DNA of 64,000 bases from Ensifer sp. MPMI2T (GCF_004827385.1 NZ_SRXN01000006.1:62001-126000); one strand, 5' to 3'. Counted from the first letter of the stretch, positions 44,153 through 53,599 are shown. Numbers and translations: made by a program. Notes: a model not told the origin generated them from the sequence alone.

Positions 44153-45220
44153 ATGGCATCAGGAAACGCCACGCGGGTGCTTTACGAGCAGCGCGAGTTG
44201 CCGATTTTTCAGAACAAGATGTACGACAACGCCGAGGAGGCGATATCCTCGCCGCGCGGTGAAATGCGCCTCGTAGAGGATCTTGGCACGGGCTTGGTGC
44301 GCAATGCGGCCTTCCGGCCGGAACTGTTGGTCTACGATACGAGCTACCAGAACGAGCAGGCTGTCAGCCCCTCATTCCAGCGGCATCTCGATGACGTCGC
44401 CAAGATCATTCTCGACACAATGGGACGCCGCGAGCTCGTCGAGGTCGGATGCGGCAAGGCCTTTTTCCTCGAGAAACTTCTTGGCGAAGGCGTCGAGATC
44501 ACCGGTTTCGACCCGGCCTATGAGGGTGACAACCCTTGCATCCGCCGGGAATATTTCCAGCCCGGCTCGGGCATCGAGGTCAAGGGCCTCATCCTGCGCC
44601 ATGTGCTTGAGCACATTCCGGATCCCGTCGCCTTCCTCGAGCAACTGAAACAGGCGAACGGCGGCCAAGGGAAGATCTATATCGAAGTCCCTTGCTTCGA
44701 CTGGATCTGCGAGCGTCGGGCTTGGTTCGACATCTTCTACGAACACGTCAACTATTTCAGGCTGTCCGACTTTCACCGGATCTTCGGCAACGTCATTGCG
44801 AGCGGCCGCGTCTTCGGCGGGCAATATTTGTTCGTGGTCGCGGAACTGAATTCGTTGCGCAAACCCGTCATCGACGAGAAGGACCGGGCAGGACTTCCCG
44901 AGGATTTCACCCGGAAGCTCGACGCGCTGGATACGGCGGACCGTGAGCCGGCGGTGATCTGGGGCGGAGCGTCGAAGGGCGTCATCTTCTCGCTGCTGCG
45001 TACGCGCGCAGGGCTGCCGGTGAAGGCGGTCATCGACATCAACCCGGCCAAGCAAGGCAAGTACCTGCCGATTACCGGTCTACGGGTCCGCGCTCCTGAC
45101 GATGTGCTGGCAGACTTGCCTCCCGGTTCGAGCATTTACGTGATGAACCGCAATTATCTCGAAGAGATCAAGCGAATGTCCAACAACGCATACACCTATA
45201 TCGAGGTCGATCATGACTGA
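44153..45220 (+). CDS. SAM-dependent methyltransferase, sugar cluster
   Basis: The 355-residue protein has a class I SAM core (LVEVGCGKAFFLEKLL near residue 95, LRHVLEHIPDP) and a C-terminal domain with WGGASKGVIFSLL, the counterpart of the AAAKGNTF motif in the C-methyltransferase at 41272, but it lacks that protein's N-terminal zinc-binding part. It is probably a second sugar methyltransferase. GAGGAACC supports ATG at 44153; a GTG at 44126 overlapping the previous stop is an alternative. It overlaps the CmcI-family gene by eight bases. Confidence 0.78.
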   Translation: MASGNATRVLYEQRELPIFQNKMYDNAEEAISSPRGEMRLVEDLGTGLVRNAAFRPELLVYDTSYQNEQAVSPSFQRHLDDVAKIILDTMGRRELVEVGCGKAFFLEKLLGEGVEITGFDPAYEGDNPCIRREYFQPGSGIEVKGLILRHVLEHIPDPVAFLEQLKQANGGQGKIYIEVPCFDWICERRAWFDIFYEHVNYFRLSDFHRIFGNVIASGRVFGGQYLFVVAELNSLRKPVIDEKDRAGLPEDFTRKLDALDTADREPAVIWGGASKGVIFSLLRTRAGLPVKAVIDINPAKQGKYLPITGLRVRAPDDVLADLPPGSSIYVMNRNYLEEIKRMSNNAYTYIEVDHD

Positions 45221-45980
45221 TTTCCGAAAGGAGGTCGCCACGCGTATCTCCGAAATCGAAGCAAACAGCGCGTTCCGCAAGAGTGCCGCCGATTTCCTAC
45301 GCCAGTCGATCGGTCCGAAATACTCCTACAACTACTTCTGGATGGACCGGCCGATCATCCAATATCCGCAGGATATCGTCGCGATGCAGGAGATTATCTG
45401 GGCAACACGTCCCGATCTCATCATCGAAACCGGCATCGCCCACGGCGGTTCGCTCATCATGAGCGCATCGATCCTGGCGCTCCTCGACATGAGCGACGCA
45501 ATCGAGGCGGGCACGACATTCGACCCCCGCGTCCCGCGCAGGAAAGTGCTGGGCGTCGACATCGATATCCGCGCCCATAACCGGGAGGCCATCGAGGCCC
45601 ACCCGATGTCGTCCCGAATCCACATGATCCAGGGCTCAAGCATCGAGCGCAATGTCGTCGAACGTGTCTACGACTTCGCAAAGCCGTTCTCGCGCATCCT
45701 CGTCTGCCTCGACAGCAACCACACGCATGACCATGTGTTGGCGGAACTGGAGGCCTACGCGCCGCTGACGACGAAGGATAGCTATTGCATCGTGTTCGAC
45801 ACCGTCATCGAGGACCTTCCGGAAGAGGCCTACCCCGATCGTCCGTGGGGCAAGGGAAACAACCCCAAGACCGCAGTGTGGAAATATCTGGAATCGCATC
45901 CGGAATTCGAGATCGACCGCTCGATCGACCAGAAACTGATGATCACCGTTGCTCCGGACGGCTTCCTGCGGCGCAAGTGA
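45213..45980 (+). CDS. Cephalosporin hydroxylase (CmcI) family protein
   Basis: The 255-residue protein has the CmcI-like core: a SAM-binding strand DLIIETGIAHGGSLIMSA near residues 68-86, VDIDIRAHNREAIEAHP and the metal-type Asp in LVCLDSNHTHDHV near residue 170. Despite its name this family consists of SAM-dependent O-methyltransferases, many in glycan clusters. It likely methylates a hydroxyl of the sugar made by the upstream genes. It is the last gene before the terminator. Confidence 0.82.
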   Translation: MTDFRKEVATRISEIEANSAFRKSAADFLRQSIGPKYSYNYFWMDRPIIQYPQDIVAMQEIIWATRPDLIIETGIAHGGSLIMSASILALLDMSDAIEAGTTFDPRVPRRKVLGVDIDIRAHNREAIEAHPMSSRIHMIQGSSIERNVVERVYDFAKPFSRILVCLDSNHTHDHVLAELEAYAPLTTKDSYCIVFDTVIEDLPEEAYPDRPWGKGNNPKTAVWKYLESHPEFEIDRSIDQKLMITVAPDGFLRRK

Positions 45981-46003
45981 TCAGGCGAAAGACGCTTTTC
46001 TGG

Positions 46004-46037
46004 AAACGCCCCGAGATAATGTCTTCGGGGCGTTTTG
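46004..46037 (+). terminator. Terminator after the sugar cluster
   Basis: AAACGCCCCGA (46004-46014) pairs with TCGGGGCGTTT (46025-46035) in an 11-base-pair stem with a ten-base loop, followed by TTTGCGTTT. It separates the sugar cluster from the convergent ABC transporter operon and may work on both strands. Confidence 0.88.
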
Positions 46038-46099
46038 CGTTTGACAAGGGAATTGAGGCCGGCGACGGGAGGAACAGGGTCCTGAACCGCTTCGGGGGA

Positions 46100-46849
46100 T
46101 TACCCCCGCCGAAAGCCTTTGCTCGCCACCATCAGGTTGCGGGTGTAGTCCTCGCCGATGCGCCCCGCGACGAGATCGGCCGACGATAACCGTTCGACGA
46201 CGCGCCCGTTCTGCATGACAGCCAGCCGATCGCACATATGGGTGACGACGCCGAGGTCGTGGCTGACCATGATGAAGGTCAGCTTGCGGTCGCGACGCAC
46301 CTGTTCAAGGAGGTTGAGCACCTCCGCCTGGACGGACGCATCGAGCGCCGATGTCGGCTCGTCGAGCAGCAGGATCGAAGGTTCGAGGATGAGCGCCCGC
46401 GCGATGGCGATGCGCTGACGCTGGCCGCCGGACAGCTGGTGCGGATAGCGGAAGCGAAAGCCGGAACCGAGCCCAACCTCGTCCAGCGCCTTCAGGATGC
46501 GGCGTTCGCCGTCGCCGATACCGTGGATCGCCAGTGGTTCTAGCAATTGCCGATCGACAGTCTGGCGCGGATGCAGCGAGCCGTAGGGGTCCTGAAACAC
46601 CATCTGCACCGAGCGGTAAAAGGCCTTGTCGCGGCGCGCGCCTTGAAGCTGCCGGTTCTCGACGCGGATCGTACCCTCGGTTACCGGCGCAAGCCCGGCA
46701 ACGGCCCTCAGAAGCGTCGATTTTCCTGAACCTGACTCGCCGACGAGGCCGAAGGATTCGCCGGCAGCGACATCGACGCCGACAGCGTCCAGCGCCTTGA
46801 AGTCGTCATAGCTGACAGTGAGATTCTGAACGGAAACGGCAGTCGTCAT
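46100..46849 (-). CDS. Dipeptide/oligopeptide ABC transporter ATPase (DppF-type)
   Basis: The 249-residue ATPase has Walker A GESGSGKST, signature LSGGQRQRI, Walker B ILLLDEPTSALD and His-switch MVSHDLGVV. It is the second ATPase of a peptide importer. The ATG at 46849 is overlapped by the TGA of the preceding ATPase gene (ATGA). It is the last gene of the operon that starts at the binding protein near 51331. Nickel-type relatives look similar, so peptide specificity is inferred from the dipeptidase gene nearby. Confidence 0.88.
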   Translation of the reverse strand: MTTAVSVQNLTVSYDDFKALDAVGVDVAAGESFGLVGESGSGKSTLLRAVAGLAPVTEGTIRVENRQLQGARRDKAFYRSVQMVFQDPYGSLHPRQTVDRQLLEPLAIHGIGDGERRILKALDEVGLGSGFRFRYPHQLSGGQRQRIAIARALILEPSILLLDEPTSALDASVQAEVLNLLEQVRRDRKLTFIMVSHDLGVVTHMCDRLAVMQNGRVVERLSSADLVAGRIGEDYTRNLMVASKGFRRG

Positions 46850-47679
46850 AGCGCCCACTCCGGCTTGCGGTCGAGGACGGGCAAGGGATGGCGGTCCGCC
46901 CCGATCACCGGCATGCAGTTCAGGAGACCTTGCGTGTAGGGATGCTTGGCACTGGCGAGATCCGATGCGGCGATCTCCTCGACGATCTTCCCGGCATACA
47001 TCACCAGCACCCGGTCGCAGAAGGACGAGACGAGCCTTAGATCGTGCGAGACGAAGATCAATCCCATGCCGCGATCCGCGACCAGCTTGTCGAGGATCGA
47101 CAGCACTTCCAGCTGCACCGTCACGTCGAGGGCAGACGTCGGTTCGTCGGCGATCAGAAGCTCCGGGCCCGCGACCAGCATCATGGCGATCATCGCCCGT
47201 TGGCCCATGCCGCCCGAGACCTCGTGCGGGTAAAGATCGAAGACGCGAGCCGGATCGCGAATCTGCACCGCCGCGAGCATATCGAGCGCCCGCTCCCGAG
47301 CTTCAGAGCGGCTGACGCTTTCGTGCCGCCGAAGCGTCTCGACAATCTGCCGGCCGATGCTCATCACCGGGTTCAGCGAATATTTCGGGTCCTGCAGGAT
47401 CATCGCAATGCGCTTACCGCGAAGGTCGCGGCGGACCTTTGGCGGAGCGGAAATGAGATCTATGTCGCCGAACGAAAGCGTCTTCGCCGTCACCTCTGCA
47501 TGCGGCGGCGTGAGCCCCATGATCGCCCTGCCCGTCTGCGATTTGCCGGAACCGCTTTCGCCGACGATGCCGAGACGTTCGCGTCCGAGCGTGAAGGAGA
47601 CGCCGCGCACGGCCTCAACCACACCGGTGCGCGTCGGAAACCGGACCCTCAGGTCGGTGACGGTCAGAAGCGCGCTCAT
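46846..47679 (-). CDS. Dipeptide/oligopeptide ABC transporter ATPase (DppD-type)
   Basis: The 277-residue ATPase has Walker A GESGSGKSQT (Gln instead of Ser after the Lys, normal in this group), signature VSGGMGQRA, Walker B LLIADEPTSALD and a C-terminal segment with HPYTQGLLNCMP typical of DppD/OppD. Its ATG is overlapped by the TGA of the permease gene before it. Together with the DppF-type ATPase it powers peptide uptake. Confidence 0.9.
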   Translation of the reverse strand: MSALLTVTDLRVRFPTRTGVVEAVRGVSFTLGRERLGIVGESGSGKSQTGRAIMGLTPPHAEVTAKTLSFGDIDLISAPPKVRRDLRGKRIAMILQDPKYSLNPVMSIGRQIVETLRRHESVSRSEARERALDMLAAVQIRDPARVFDLYPHEVSGGMGQRAMIAMMLVAGPELLIADEPTSALDVTVQLEVLSILDKLVADRGMGLIFVSHDLRLVSSFCDRVLVMYAGKIVEEIAASDLASAKHPYTQGLLNCMPVIGADRHPLPVLDRKPEWAL

Positions 47680-48609
47680 TGGCCGCTCTCCCGTGGGTCC
47701 AGCGCGTCGCGCAGGCCGTCGCCAAGCAGGTTGAAGCCAAGGCTGACGATCAGGATGGCGATACCGGGCATGGTGGCAACCCACCATTGATCGAGAATGA
47801 AGCGCCGACCGGAGGCGATCATTGCGCCCCATTCCGGCAGCGGCGGCTGCGCGCCGAGGCCAAGAAAACCGAGGCCCGCTGCCGTCAGGATGATGCCGGC
47901 CATGTCGAGTGTAACGCGCACGATCAGCGACGATAGGCACATCGGCATAACATGGCGAAAGATGATGCGCGCCGGCGAGGCCCCCATCAGTTGAACGGCG
48001 GCAATATAGTCGGAATTGCGCACCGTCAGCGTCTCGGCGCGGGCGATGCGCGCATAGGGCGGCCAGGAGGTGATCGCAATCGCGATGACAGCGTTTTCGA
48101 TGCCGGGTCCAAGCGCCGCGACGAACGCAAGCGCCAGCACGAGCTTTGGAAAGGCGAGGAAGATGTCGGTGATACGCATCAGCACGGCGTCGACCCAGCC
48201 GCCGGAGTATCCGGCGACGGCCCCAACGATGAGGCCGACCGGTGCGGCGATGATCGCGACGAGCACGACCACGGCAAGCGTCAGCCGCGATCCGTGGATC
48301 AGTCGCGACAGGATATCACGGCCCTGATCGTCCGTGCCGAGCAGATACCCCTCGCTTCCCGGCGGCAGCAACCGTGCGCCGGCGAGGTCGCCGAACACGG
48401 GCGAATGCGGCGCCAGCACATCGGCAAAGGCTGCGACGAAGACCAGCCCGAGCAGAATGATGAGACCGAGAACAGCCAGGCGGTTGGTCGAAAAACGGCG
48501 CCAGGTCATGTAGGCGCGGCCGAGACGCGCCTGCGTGCGCGATTGCGGCCGGTCGGACAGCAGCCATTCGCGGCGTGTCATCGGTCGTGTTTCGGTGGCA
48601 AGGCTCATC
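47676..48609 (-). CDS. Peptide ABC transporter permease (DppC-type)
   Basis: A 310-residue inner-membrane permease has an N-terminal cytoplasmic arm, LAVLGLIILLGLVFVAAFADVLAP as first span, a GTDDQGRDILSRLIHGSRLT loop and the EAA motif AVQLMGASPARIIFRHVMP near residue 215. It pairs with the DppB-type permease encoded just upstream and starts inside that gene's stop (ATGA). The length and layout are normal. Confidence 0.9.
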
Positions 48610-49672
48610 GTGCGCGCGTCCTTGGATCGAGCGTCCGGTAGAGTAGGTCGGACAGGAGATTGATACCGATGAAGACCGATCCGATGACAATCGTTCCGCC
48701 GAGCACGGCGTTCATATCGGCATTCTGCAGCGAATTGGTGATGTAGAGGCCGAGCCCCGGCCAGGCGAAGACGGTTTCGGTGAGCACCGACCCTTCGAGC
48801 AGGCCCGCATAAGAGAGCGCGATCACCGTCACGAGCGGCACGGCCGCGTTGCGCAATGCGTGCCCCCAGATGATCCGCGCTTCCGAAAGACCCTTGGCGC
48901 GCGCGGCGACGATATATTCCTGCTGCAGCTCGTTCAGCATGAAGCTGCGGGTCATGCGGCTGATATAGGCGAGCGAGAAATAGCCGAGCAGCGACGCCGG
49001 CAGAATGATGTGGCGGAAGACATCGCGGAAGACATCCCACTGCCCCTGCCAGAGCGCATCGACAAGATAAAAGCCGGTGACCGGCGAAAACGTATACTCG
49101 TAGACGACATCGATGCGGCCGGGATAGGCGACCCATTGCAGCCGTGCGTAGAAGACAAGCAGGGCAAGCAGGGCAAGCCAGAAGATCGGAACCGAATAGC
49201 CGACGAGGCCGATGACTCGGACGATCTGGTCGGCGATGCTGCCCCGCTTGACGGCTGCGAGCACACCGAGCGGCACGCCGATGAAGGCGCCGATCAGCGT
49301 TCCGAGGGTCGCAAGCTCGATCGTTGCAGGGAAAACGCGGCGGATATCCGTCATCACCGGGTTGGTCGTCAGCACCGAAACACCGAAATCGCCGGAAAGC
49401 GCCTGCCGGGCATAGATGAAGAATTGCTGGTAGAGAGGCAGGTTGAGCCCCATCGCCTCACGCGTTCTCTCAACGACATGCGAAGGCGCCCGATCGCCGA
49501 GAACAGCAAGCACCGGATCGATCGGAATCACGCGGCCAATAAAGAAGGTAACGGCGAGAAGACCCAGATAGGTGGTTGCCACGACGACAAGGAATTGCAG
49601 TGCCGAGGCCACAGCCTTTCGGGAACGGGCGCGTCTGCGCCCGCTCAGTCGTTCTGTTCCGCTCATGCTCAC
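48605..49672 (-). CDS. Peptide ABC transporter permease (DppB-type)
   Basis: A 355-residue permease has a first span LQFLVVVATTYLGLLAVTFF, the external MGLNLPLYQQFFIYARQALSGD loop and EAA motif AARAKGLSEARIIWGHALRN near residue 265. The GTG at 49672 has AAGGA eight bases upstream and is preferred over an ATG two codons later. It follows the binding-protein gene by 18 bases and is coupled to the DppC-type gene by ATGA. Confidence 0.9.
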   Translation of the reverse strand: MSMSGTERLSGRRRARSRKAVASALQFLVVVATTYLGLLAVTFFIGRVIPIDPVLAVLGDRAPSHVVERTREAMGLNLPLYQQFFIYARQALSGDFGVSVLTTNPVMTDIRRVFPATIELATLGTLIGAFIGVPLGVLAAVKRGSIADQIVRVIGLVGYSVPIFWLALLALLVFYARLQWVAYPGRIDVVYEYTFSPVTGFYLVDALWQGQWDVFRDVFRHIILPASLLGYFSLAYISRMTRSFMLNELQQEYIVAARAKGLSEARIIWGHALRNAAVPLVTVIALSYAGLLEGSVLTETVFAWPGLGLYITNSLQNADMNAVLGGTIVIGSVFIGINLLSDLLYRTLDPRTRAR

Positions 49673-49690
49673 GGGAACGGTCCTTTCGGG

Positions 49691-51331
49691 TTATTCCTTG
49701 GAGACGTTCCAAACGTAATTGGTGTCGAAGCTCGGTCCGAGCTTGAAGCCCTTGAGGTTGCCGCGAAGGCCAGCAACTTCCGTCTGCTGGAAGATGATGA
49801 CGAACGGGCTTTCTGCCAGAACGGTCTTCTGGAGCTCCTTGTAGGTCTCGGCGCGCTTAGCGCCATCGCGCTCGAGAAGCGCCTCCTTGGTCTTCTTCGT
49901 CAGCTCCGGAACGTCCCAGGCGTTGCGCCAGGCAAGCGTCTTGTTCTTGCCTTCGTCGGAATTGTCCGGGTTGCTGGTGAAGGTTTCGGCGTTCGAGTTC
50001 GGGTCGAAATAATCCATGCCCCACTGGCCGATATACATATCGTGGTTGCGGGCGCGGTACTTCGTCAAAGTCTGCTTGCCATCGCCAGGGATGATCTCGA
50101 GCTTCACGCCCGCCTGTCCCAGCGTCTGCTGGAAGGACTCGGCAACGCCGGTGACCGGCTGGGTGTTGCGTACGTCCATGGTGACCGAGAAGCCGTCGGG
50201 ATAGCCGGCTTTTGCCAGCAGTTCCTTGGCCTTGGCCACATCGAGCTTGTAGGGGTTTTCGTCAAGCGCGCCGAGAACGCCCTTCGGCAGGAAGCTCTGG
50301 TGGATTTCGCCGATGCCCTTGATCAGGGTCGCGCCGATTGCGTCGTAATCGACGAGGTACTTGAAGGCTTCGCGCACTTCGGGCTTCGCCAGCTTCTCGT
50401 TCTTCTGGTTGAGGCTGATGTAATAGACCGTGCCTTTCGCTGCGCTGGTCGTCGCCAGGTCGCCGTTCTTCGCCACCGCCTCATAATCGCCAGGCTCGAG
50501 GTTGCGCGCGACGTCGATATCGCCGGCTTCGAGCGCGAGCCGCTGTCCAGAGCTCTCCTTCATGTGGCGGTAGATGACACGGGCGAGCTTCGTCGGTTCG
50601 CCATAGTAGTTGTCGTTGCGTTCAAGCACCACGATTTCGTTTGCCCGCCACTCACGCAGCTTGAAAGGGCCGGACCCGGCATAGCCGGTTTTCAGCCATT
50701 CATTGCCGAAATCGTTGTCGTATTTGTACTCGTTGCTCGGCGTCACCGGCTTGACGTGTTCGAGCACGAGCTTCTTGTCGACGACGGAAGCAACGGTCGC
50801 CGTCAGGCAGTTCAAGACGAAGCTCGGCGCATAGGGCTGGTCGACGGTGAAGACGAAGGTCTCAGCGTCGGCGGCCTTCGCTTTCTCGGTGACATTGTCG
50901 CCGTTAAGGCCGAACTGGGTAAGGATGAAGGCCGGGCTCTTGTCGAGCTTGACGGCGCGCTCGAACGAATAGGCGACGTCCTCGGCAGTGATAGGATTGC
51001 CGGAGGCGAATTTCATGCCGGGCTTCAGCTTGAACGTATAGGTCAGGCCGTCGTCGGAGACCGTCCAGCTTTCGGCGAGATCGCCGATAACCTTGGACGT
51101 GTCATTGAGGTCCAAACGGACGAGCAGGCTATAGGTATTGCTGGTCATCTCGGCGGTCGAAAGCTCGAAGGCTTCACCGGGATCCATGGTGATGATGTCG
51201 TCGAACGCGAAGCCCTCGACCAGGGTGTCTTTCGGCGCTTCTGCGAAGACGGGCTGTGCGGCGCCCATCGCCATGGCAAGTGCTGCCGAAGCGGCAAGCA
51301 GTCGAAAACGTCCATTGAGCTTGTGCATCAT
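49691..51331 (-). CDS. Peptide ABC transporter substrate-binding protein
   Basis: The 546-residue family 5 solute-binding protein has a signal peptide (LLAASAALAMAMGAAQPVFA, cleavage near residue 30) and a mature part that starts EAPKDTLVEGFAFDDIITMD. The middle of the mature domain holds the family-5 stretch GLTYTFKLKPGMKFASGNPI. It captures short peptides in the periplasm for the permease pair. It is first in its operon after the dipeptidase gene; the start is MM (51331 or 51328). Confidence 0.9.
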   Translation of the reverse strand: MMHKLNGRFRLLAASAALAMAMGAAQPVFAEAPKDTLVEGFAFDDIITMDPGEAFELSTAEMTSNTYSLLVRLDLNDTSKVIGDLAESWTVSDDGLTYTFKLKPGMKFASGNPITAEDVAYSFERAVKLDKSPAFILTQFGLNGDNVTEKAKAADAETFVFTVDQPYAPSFVLNCLTATVASVVDKKLVLEHVKPVTPSNEYKYDNDFGNEWLKTGYAGSGPFKLREWRANEIVVLERNDNYYGEPTKLARVIYRHMKESSGQRLALEAGDIDVARNLEPGDYEAVAKNGDLATTSAAKGTVYYISLNQKNEKLAKPEVREAFKYLVDYDAIGATLIKGIGEIHQSFLPKGVLGALDENPYKLDVAKAKELLAKAGYPDGFSVTMDVRNTQPVTGVAESFQQTLGQAGVKLEIIPGDGKQTLTKYRARNHDMYIGQWGMDYFDPNSNAETFTSNPDNSDEGKNKTLAWRNAWDVPELTKKTKEALLERDGAKRAETYKELQKTVLAESPFVIIFQQTEVAGLRGNLKGFKLGPSFDTNYVWNVSKE

Positions 51332-51379
51332 TTTTGCAGTTCCCTCGTTTAATGCCCTTTCCGGGCTTTCTTCATAGGA

Positions 51380-52435
51380 TCAGGCAACCTCGTGCCACGC
51401 CTGTCCCAGAACTCTCAGCCAGTTCTCCCGGCATATCTTTGCCAGTTCGGCCTCACCATATCCGGCGTCTTCCAGTGCTGCAACGAGCCTCTGGTTACCC
51501 GCCGCGTCGGCTATCTCCTCCGGTATGGTCGCACCGTCGAAATCCGATCCGAGCGCGACACAATCGATTCCCATGCGCTCGACCATATAGTCGACATGGC
51601 GCACCATATCGGACAGAGGCGTTGCAGCATTCTCCTGCCCGTCCGGGCGAAGCATCGTCGTCGCGTAGTTGAGGCCGACGAGCCCACGGCTTTCACGCAC
51701 GGCATCGAGCTGCCGGTCGGTGAGATTGCGCGCGACGGGCGTCAGCGCATGGGCATTGGAATGGCTGGCGACAAGCGGCTGGTCGGTCGTCTTCGCCACA
51801 TCCCAGAAGCCCTGTTCGGTGCTGTGCGCCAGATCGATCAGGATGCCGAGCCTGTTGCAGGCGCGCACCAGTTCGAACCCCGCCTCGGTCAGACCTGAGC
51901 CCGTATCCGGCGACATGGGATAGGCGAACGGCACGCCATGCCCGAAGACGTTGTGACGGCTCCAGACCGGACCCAGCGACCGAAGCCCCGCCGCATAGAA
52001 GGTTTCGAGCGCTGCTAGATCGGGCCCGATCGCCTCGCAGCCCTCCATGTGCAGGACCGAGGCGAAGACTCCGTCCGCGATCGCCGACCGGATTTCCGCG
52101 GTCGAGCGGCAAAGCCTCCAGGCCCCGGCACGATCGAGCCTCACCGCAATGTCGGCAAGCTCCATCGCCGTGGCAAGCGACGGCAGACGATCAAGCGGTG
52201 CGGACATAGGGGTGGCGTAGTGGCCGTTTTCGTCCGGCGTCTTCAGCACCAGATCGCCCGACGGAATGTAAATTGCCGAAAGACCGCCGACGAGCCGGCC
52301 CCTCTTCGCGCGCGGCGCATCGATGTGGCCCTTGTCGGCTCCCTCGACGAATTCGGTTACTGGATCGCCTCCGCTACGCCCGTGCTGCCAGAGACGCAGA
52401 AGTACGTCGTTGTGGCCGTCGAAAACCGCCTGCAT
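51380..52435 (-). CDS. Membrane (renal)-type dipeptidase
   Basis: The 351-residue M19-family zinc dipeptidase has FDGHNDVLLRLW near its N-terminus (zinc-binding His-x-Asp), the bridging Glu in LHMEGCEA near residue 127, His in LAHSTEQGFWD and VASHSNAHAL, and DFDGATIPEEI near the C-terminus. It cleaves dipeptides, including ones with D-residues. It sits 48 bases upstream of a dipeptide importer operon on the same strand, so it likely processes the imported substrate. No signal peptide is seen, so it should act in the cytosol. Confidence 0.9.
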   Translation of the reverse strand: MQAVFDGHNDVLLRLWQHGRSGGDPVTEFVEGADKGHIDAPRAKRGRLVGGLSAIYIPSGDLVLKTPDENGHYATPMSAPLDRLPSLATAMELADIAVRLDRAGAWRLCRSTAEIRSAIADGVFASVLHMEGCEAIGPDLAALETFYAAGLRSLGPVWSRHNVFGHGVPFAYPMSPDTGSGLTEAGFELVRACNRLGILIDLAHSTEQGFWDVAKTTDQPLVASHSNAHALTPVARNLTDRQLDAVRESRGLVGLNYATTMLRPDGQENAATPLSDMVRHVDYMVERMGIDCVALGSDFDGATIPEEIADAAGNQRLVAALEDAGYGEAELAKICRENWLRVLGQAWHEVA

Positions 52436-52640
52436 TCCCGAAATTCCTTCGCATTATCAGGGAGATGGGATGGGATGCATCCATGCCGCATCAAAGAAAG
52501 GACGCGGGTGATGCTATTGAAACAGATCGGCCATTTCAATGAATTTCAGGGGTTTTTCCAGCGTAGTCTGTAGCGAAATGTTGCATTGACTCGAGCGCGG
52601 ATTCGGTAGCGCATGCCGCGCGAAAGGCAGCGTCGCCGGG

Positions 52641-52982
52641 TCAGTGAAACGTCGACTCGGAAAACAGATTGAGAACCAGCACGCCGGCGATGATGAGCGC
52701 CAGCCCGAATACGGCCGGCAGGTCGAGCTTCTGACCAAAGACGAGATAGCCGGCGACAGAGATCAGAACGATGCCGAGACCGCTCCACAGCGCGTAGGCG
52801 ATTCCGACCGGAATATAGCGCAGCGTATAGGAGAGGAAAAAGAACGCGACTCCGTAGCACAGCACCATGACCACGGTGGGCGCCAGCCGCGAGAAATGCT
52901 GCGCCGCCTGCATCGCGGAGGTGCCAAGCACCTCGAAGATGATGGCGATAACGAGGACCGTATAGAGCATGGTGGGGTTCAT
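52641..52982 (-). CDS. Small multidrug resistance (SMR) efflux protein
   Basis: The 113-residue protein has four hydrophobic spans and the EmrE-type start LYTVLVIAIIFEVLGTSAMQ, where the Glu in the first span is the proton/drug-binding residue, and the WSGLGI loop near the third span. It exports cationic compounds as a dimer. CGGAG precedes ATG at 52982; an ATG four codons later (52970) would place the Glu at the usual position 13. A TetR gene lies 43 bases upstream on the same strand, so the two form an operon. Confidence 0.88.
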   Translation of the reverse strand: MNPTMLYTVLVIAIIFEVLGTSAMQAAQHFSRLAPTVVMVLCYGVAFFFLSYTLRYIPVGIAYALWSGLGIVLISVAGYLVFGQKLDLPAVFGLALIIAGVLVLNLFSESTFH

Positions 52983-53025
52983 CAACGACTCCGGTGGGGT
53001 AGAGCGATCTGTTCCGACTTCTTGC

Positions 53026-53586
53026 CTATTGCCGTGAAAGCGCTTTGAGGTTCTGGAGCAAGAGCGCGCGCGTCGGCGCGTCGAGCTCATGGCTGTCAAG
53101 CAGGTCCGCCAGCCAGACGCCGTCGGCGGCAAACCGGGCGAGCAGGCAGTTCGGCGAGGAATCGGTCGCTGCGAATTCATCCGCGCGTCGTGCCACCCAG
53201 TCGCGCCAACGCGCCTTGAGATGCGGCTCGGCGAGCAATGCGATCGTCAGCACCTGCCATCCCTTCCCTTCCGCCTCGGCATCGAACGCAAAGCAGACCG
53301 TCAGATAGGCGCGCGTAAACCGTCCCCGCTCGACATCGTCGCCTTCCATCGCCTCCTCGATCGCCCGGTCGAAGCGCGCGACGAGTTCATCGAAGAGGCC
53401 ATCGAGCAGGGCGAGTTTGTTCGGGAAATGGTGCAGGAGCCCGCCCTTGCTGACGCCTGCCGCCTGCGACACCGCGTCCAGCGTCACAGCACCGATGCCT
53501 TGCTCCAAAGACAGGCGCGCGGCGACCTCCAGCAACTGCTGGCGAACCCGCTCCGGCTGCTTTTTTCTTTGATACGCGTTTGCCAT
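53026..53586 (-). CDS. TetR-family regulator of the SMR gene
   Basis: A 186-residue repressor has an N-terminal TetR helix-turn-helix (about residues 14-55, VTLDAVSQAAGVSKGGLLHH and FPNKLALLDGLF) and a C-terminal ligand domain. It precedes the SMR gene in the same direction and very likely represses both through the ACCGTC-TG-GACGGT site upstream. Binding of the exported drug would release it. Confidence 0.9.
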   Translation of the reverse strand: MANAYQRKKQPERVRQQLLEVAARLSLEQGIGAVTLDAVSQAAGVSKGGLLHHFPNKLALLDGLFDELVARFDRAIEEAMEGDDVERGRFTRAYLTVCFAFDAEAEGKGWQVLTIALLAEPHLKARWRDWVARRADEFAATDSSPNCLLARFAADGVWLADLLDSHELDAPTRALLLQNLKALSRQ

Positions 53587-53599
53587 GCCATATAAAGAT

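Noticed and set aside
48860-51352. 830-codon open frame on the plus strand
   Set aside because: It is antisense to the DppB-type permease and binding-protein genes, which have clear domains and coupled starts; long antisense frames are common in high-G+C DNA.
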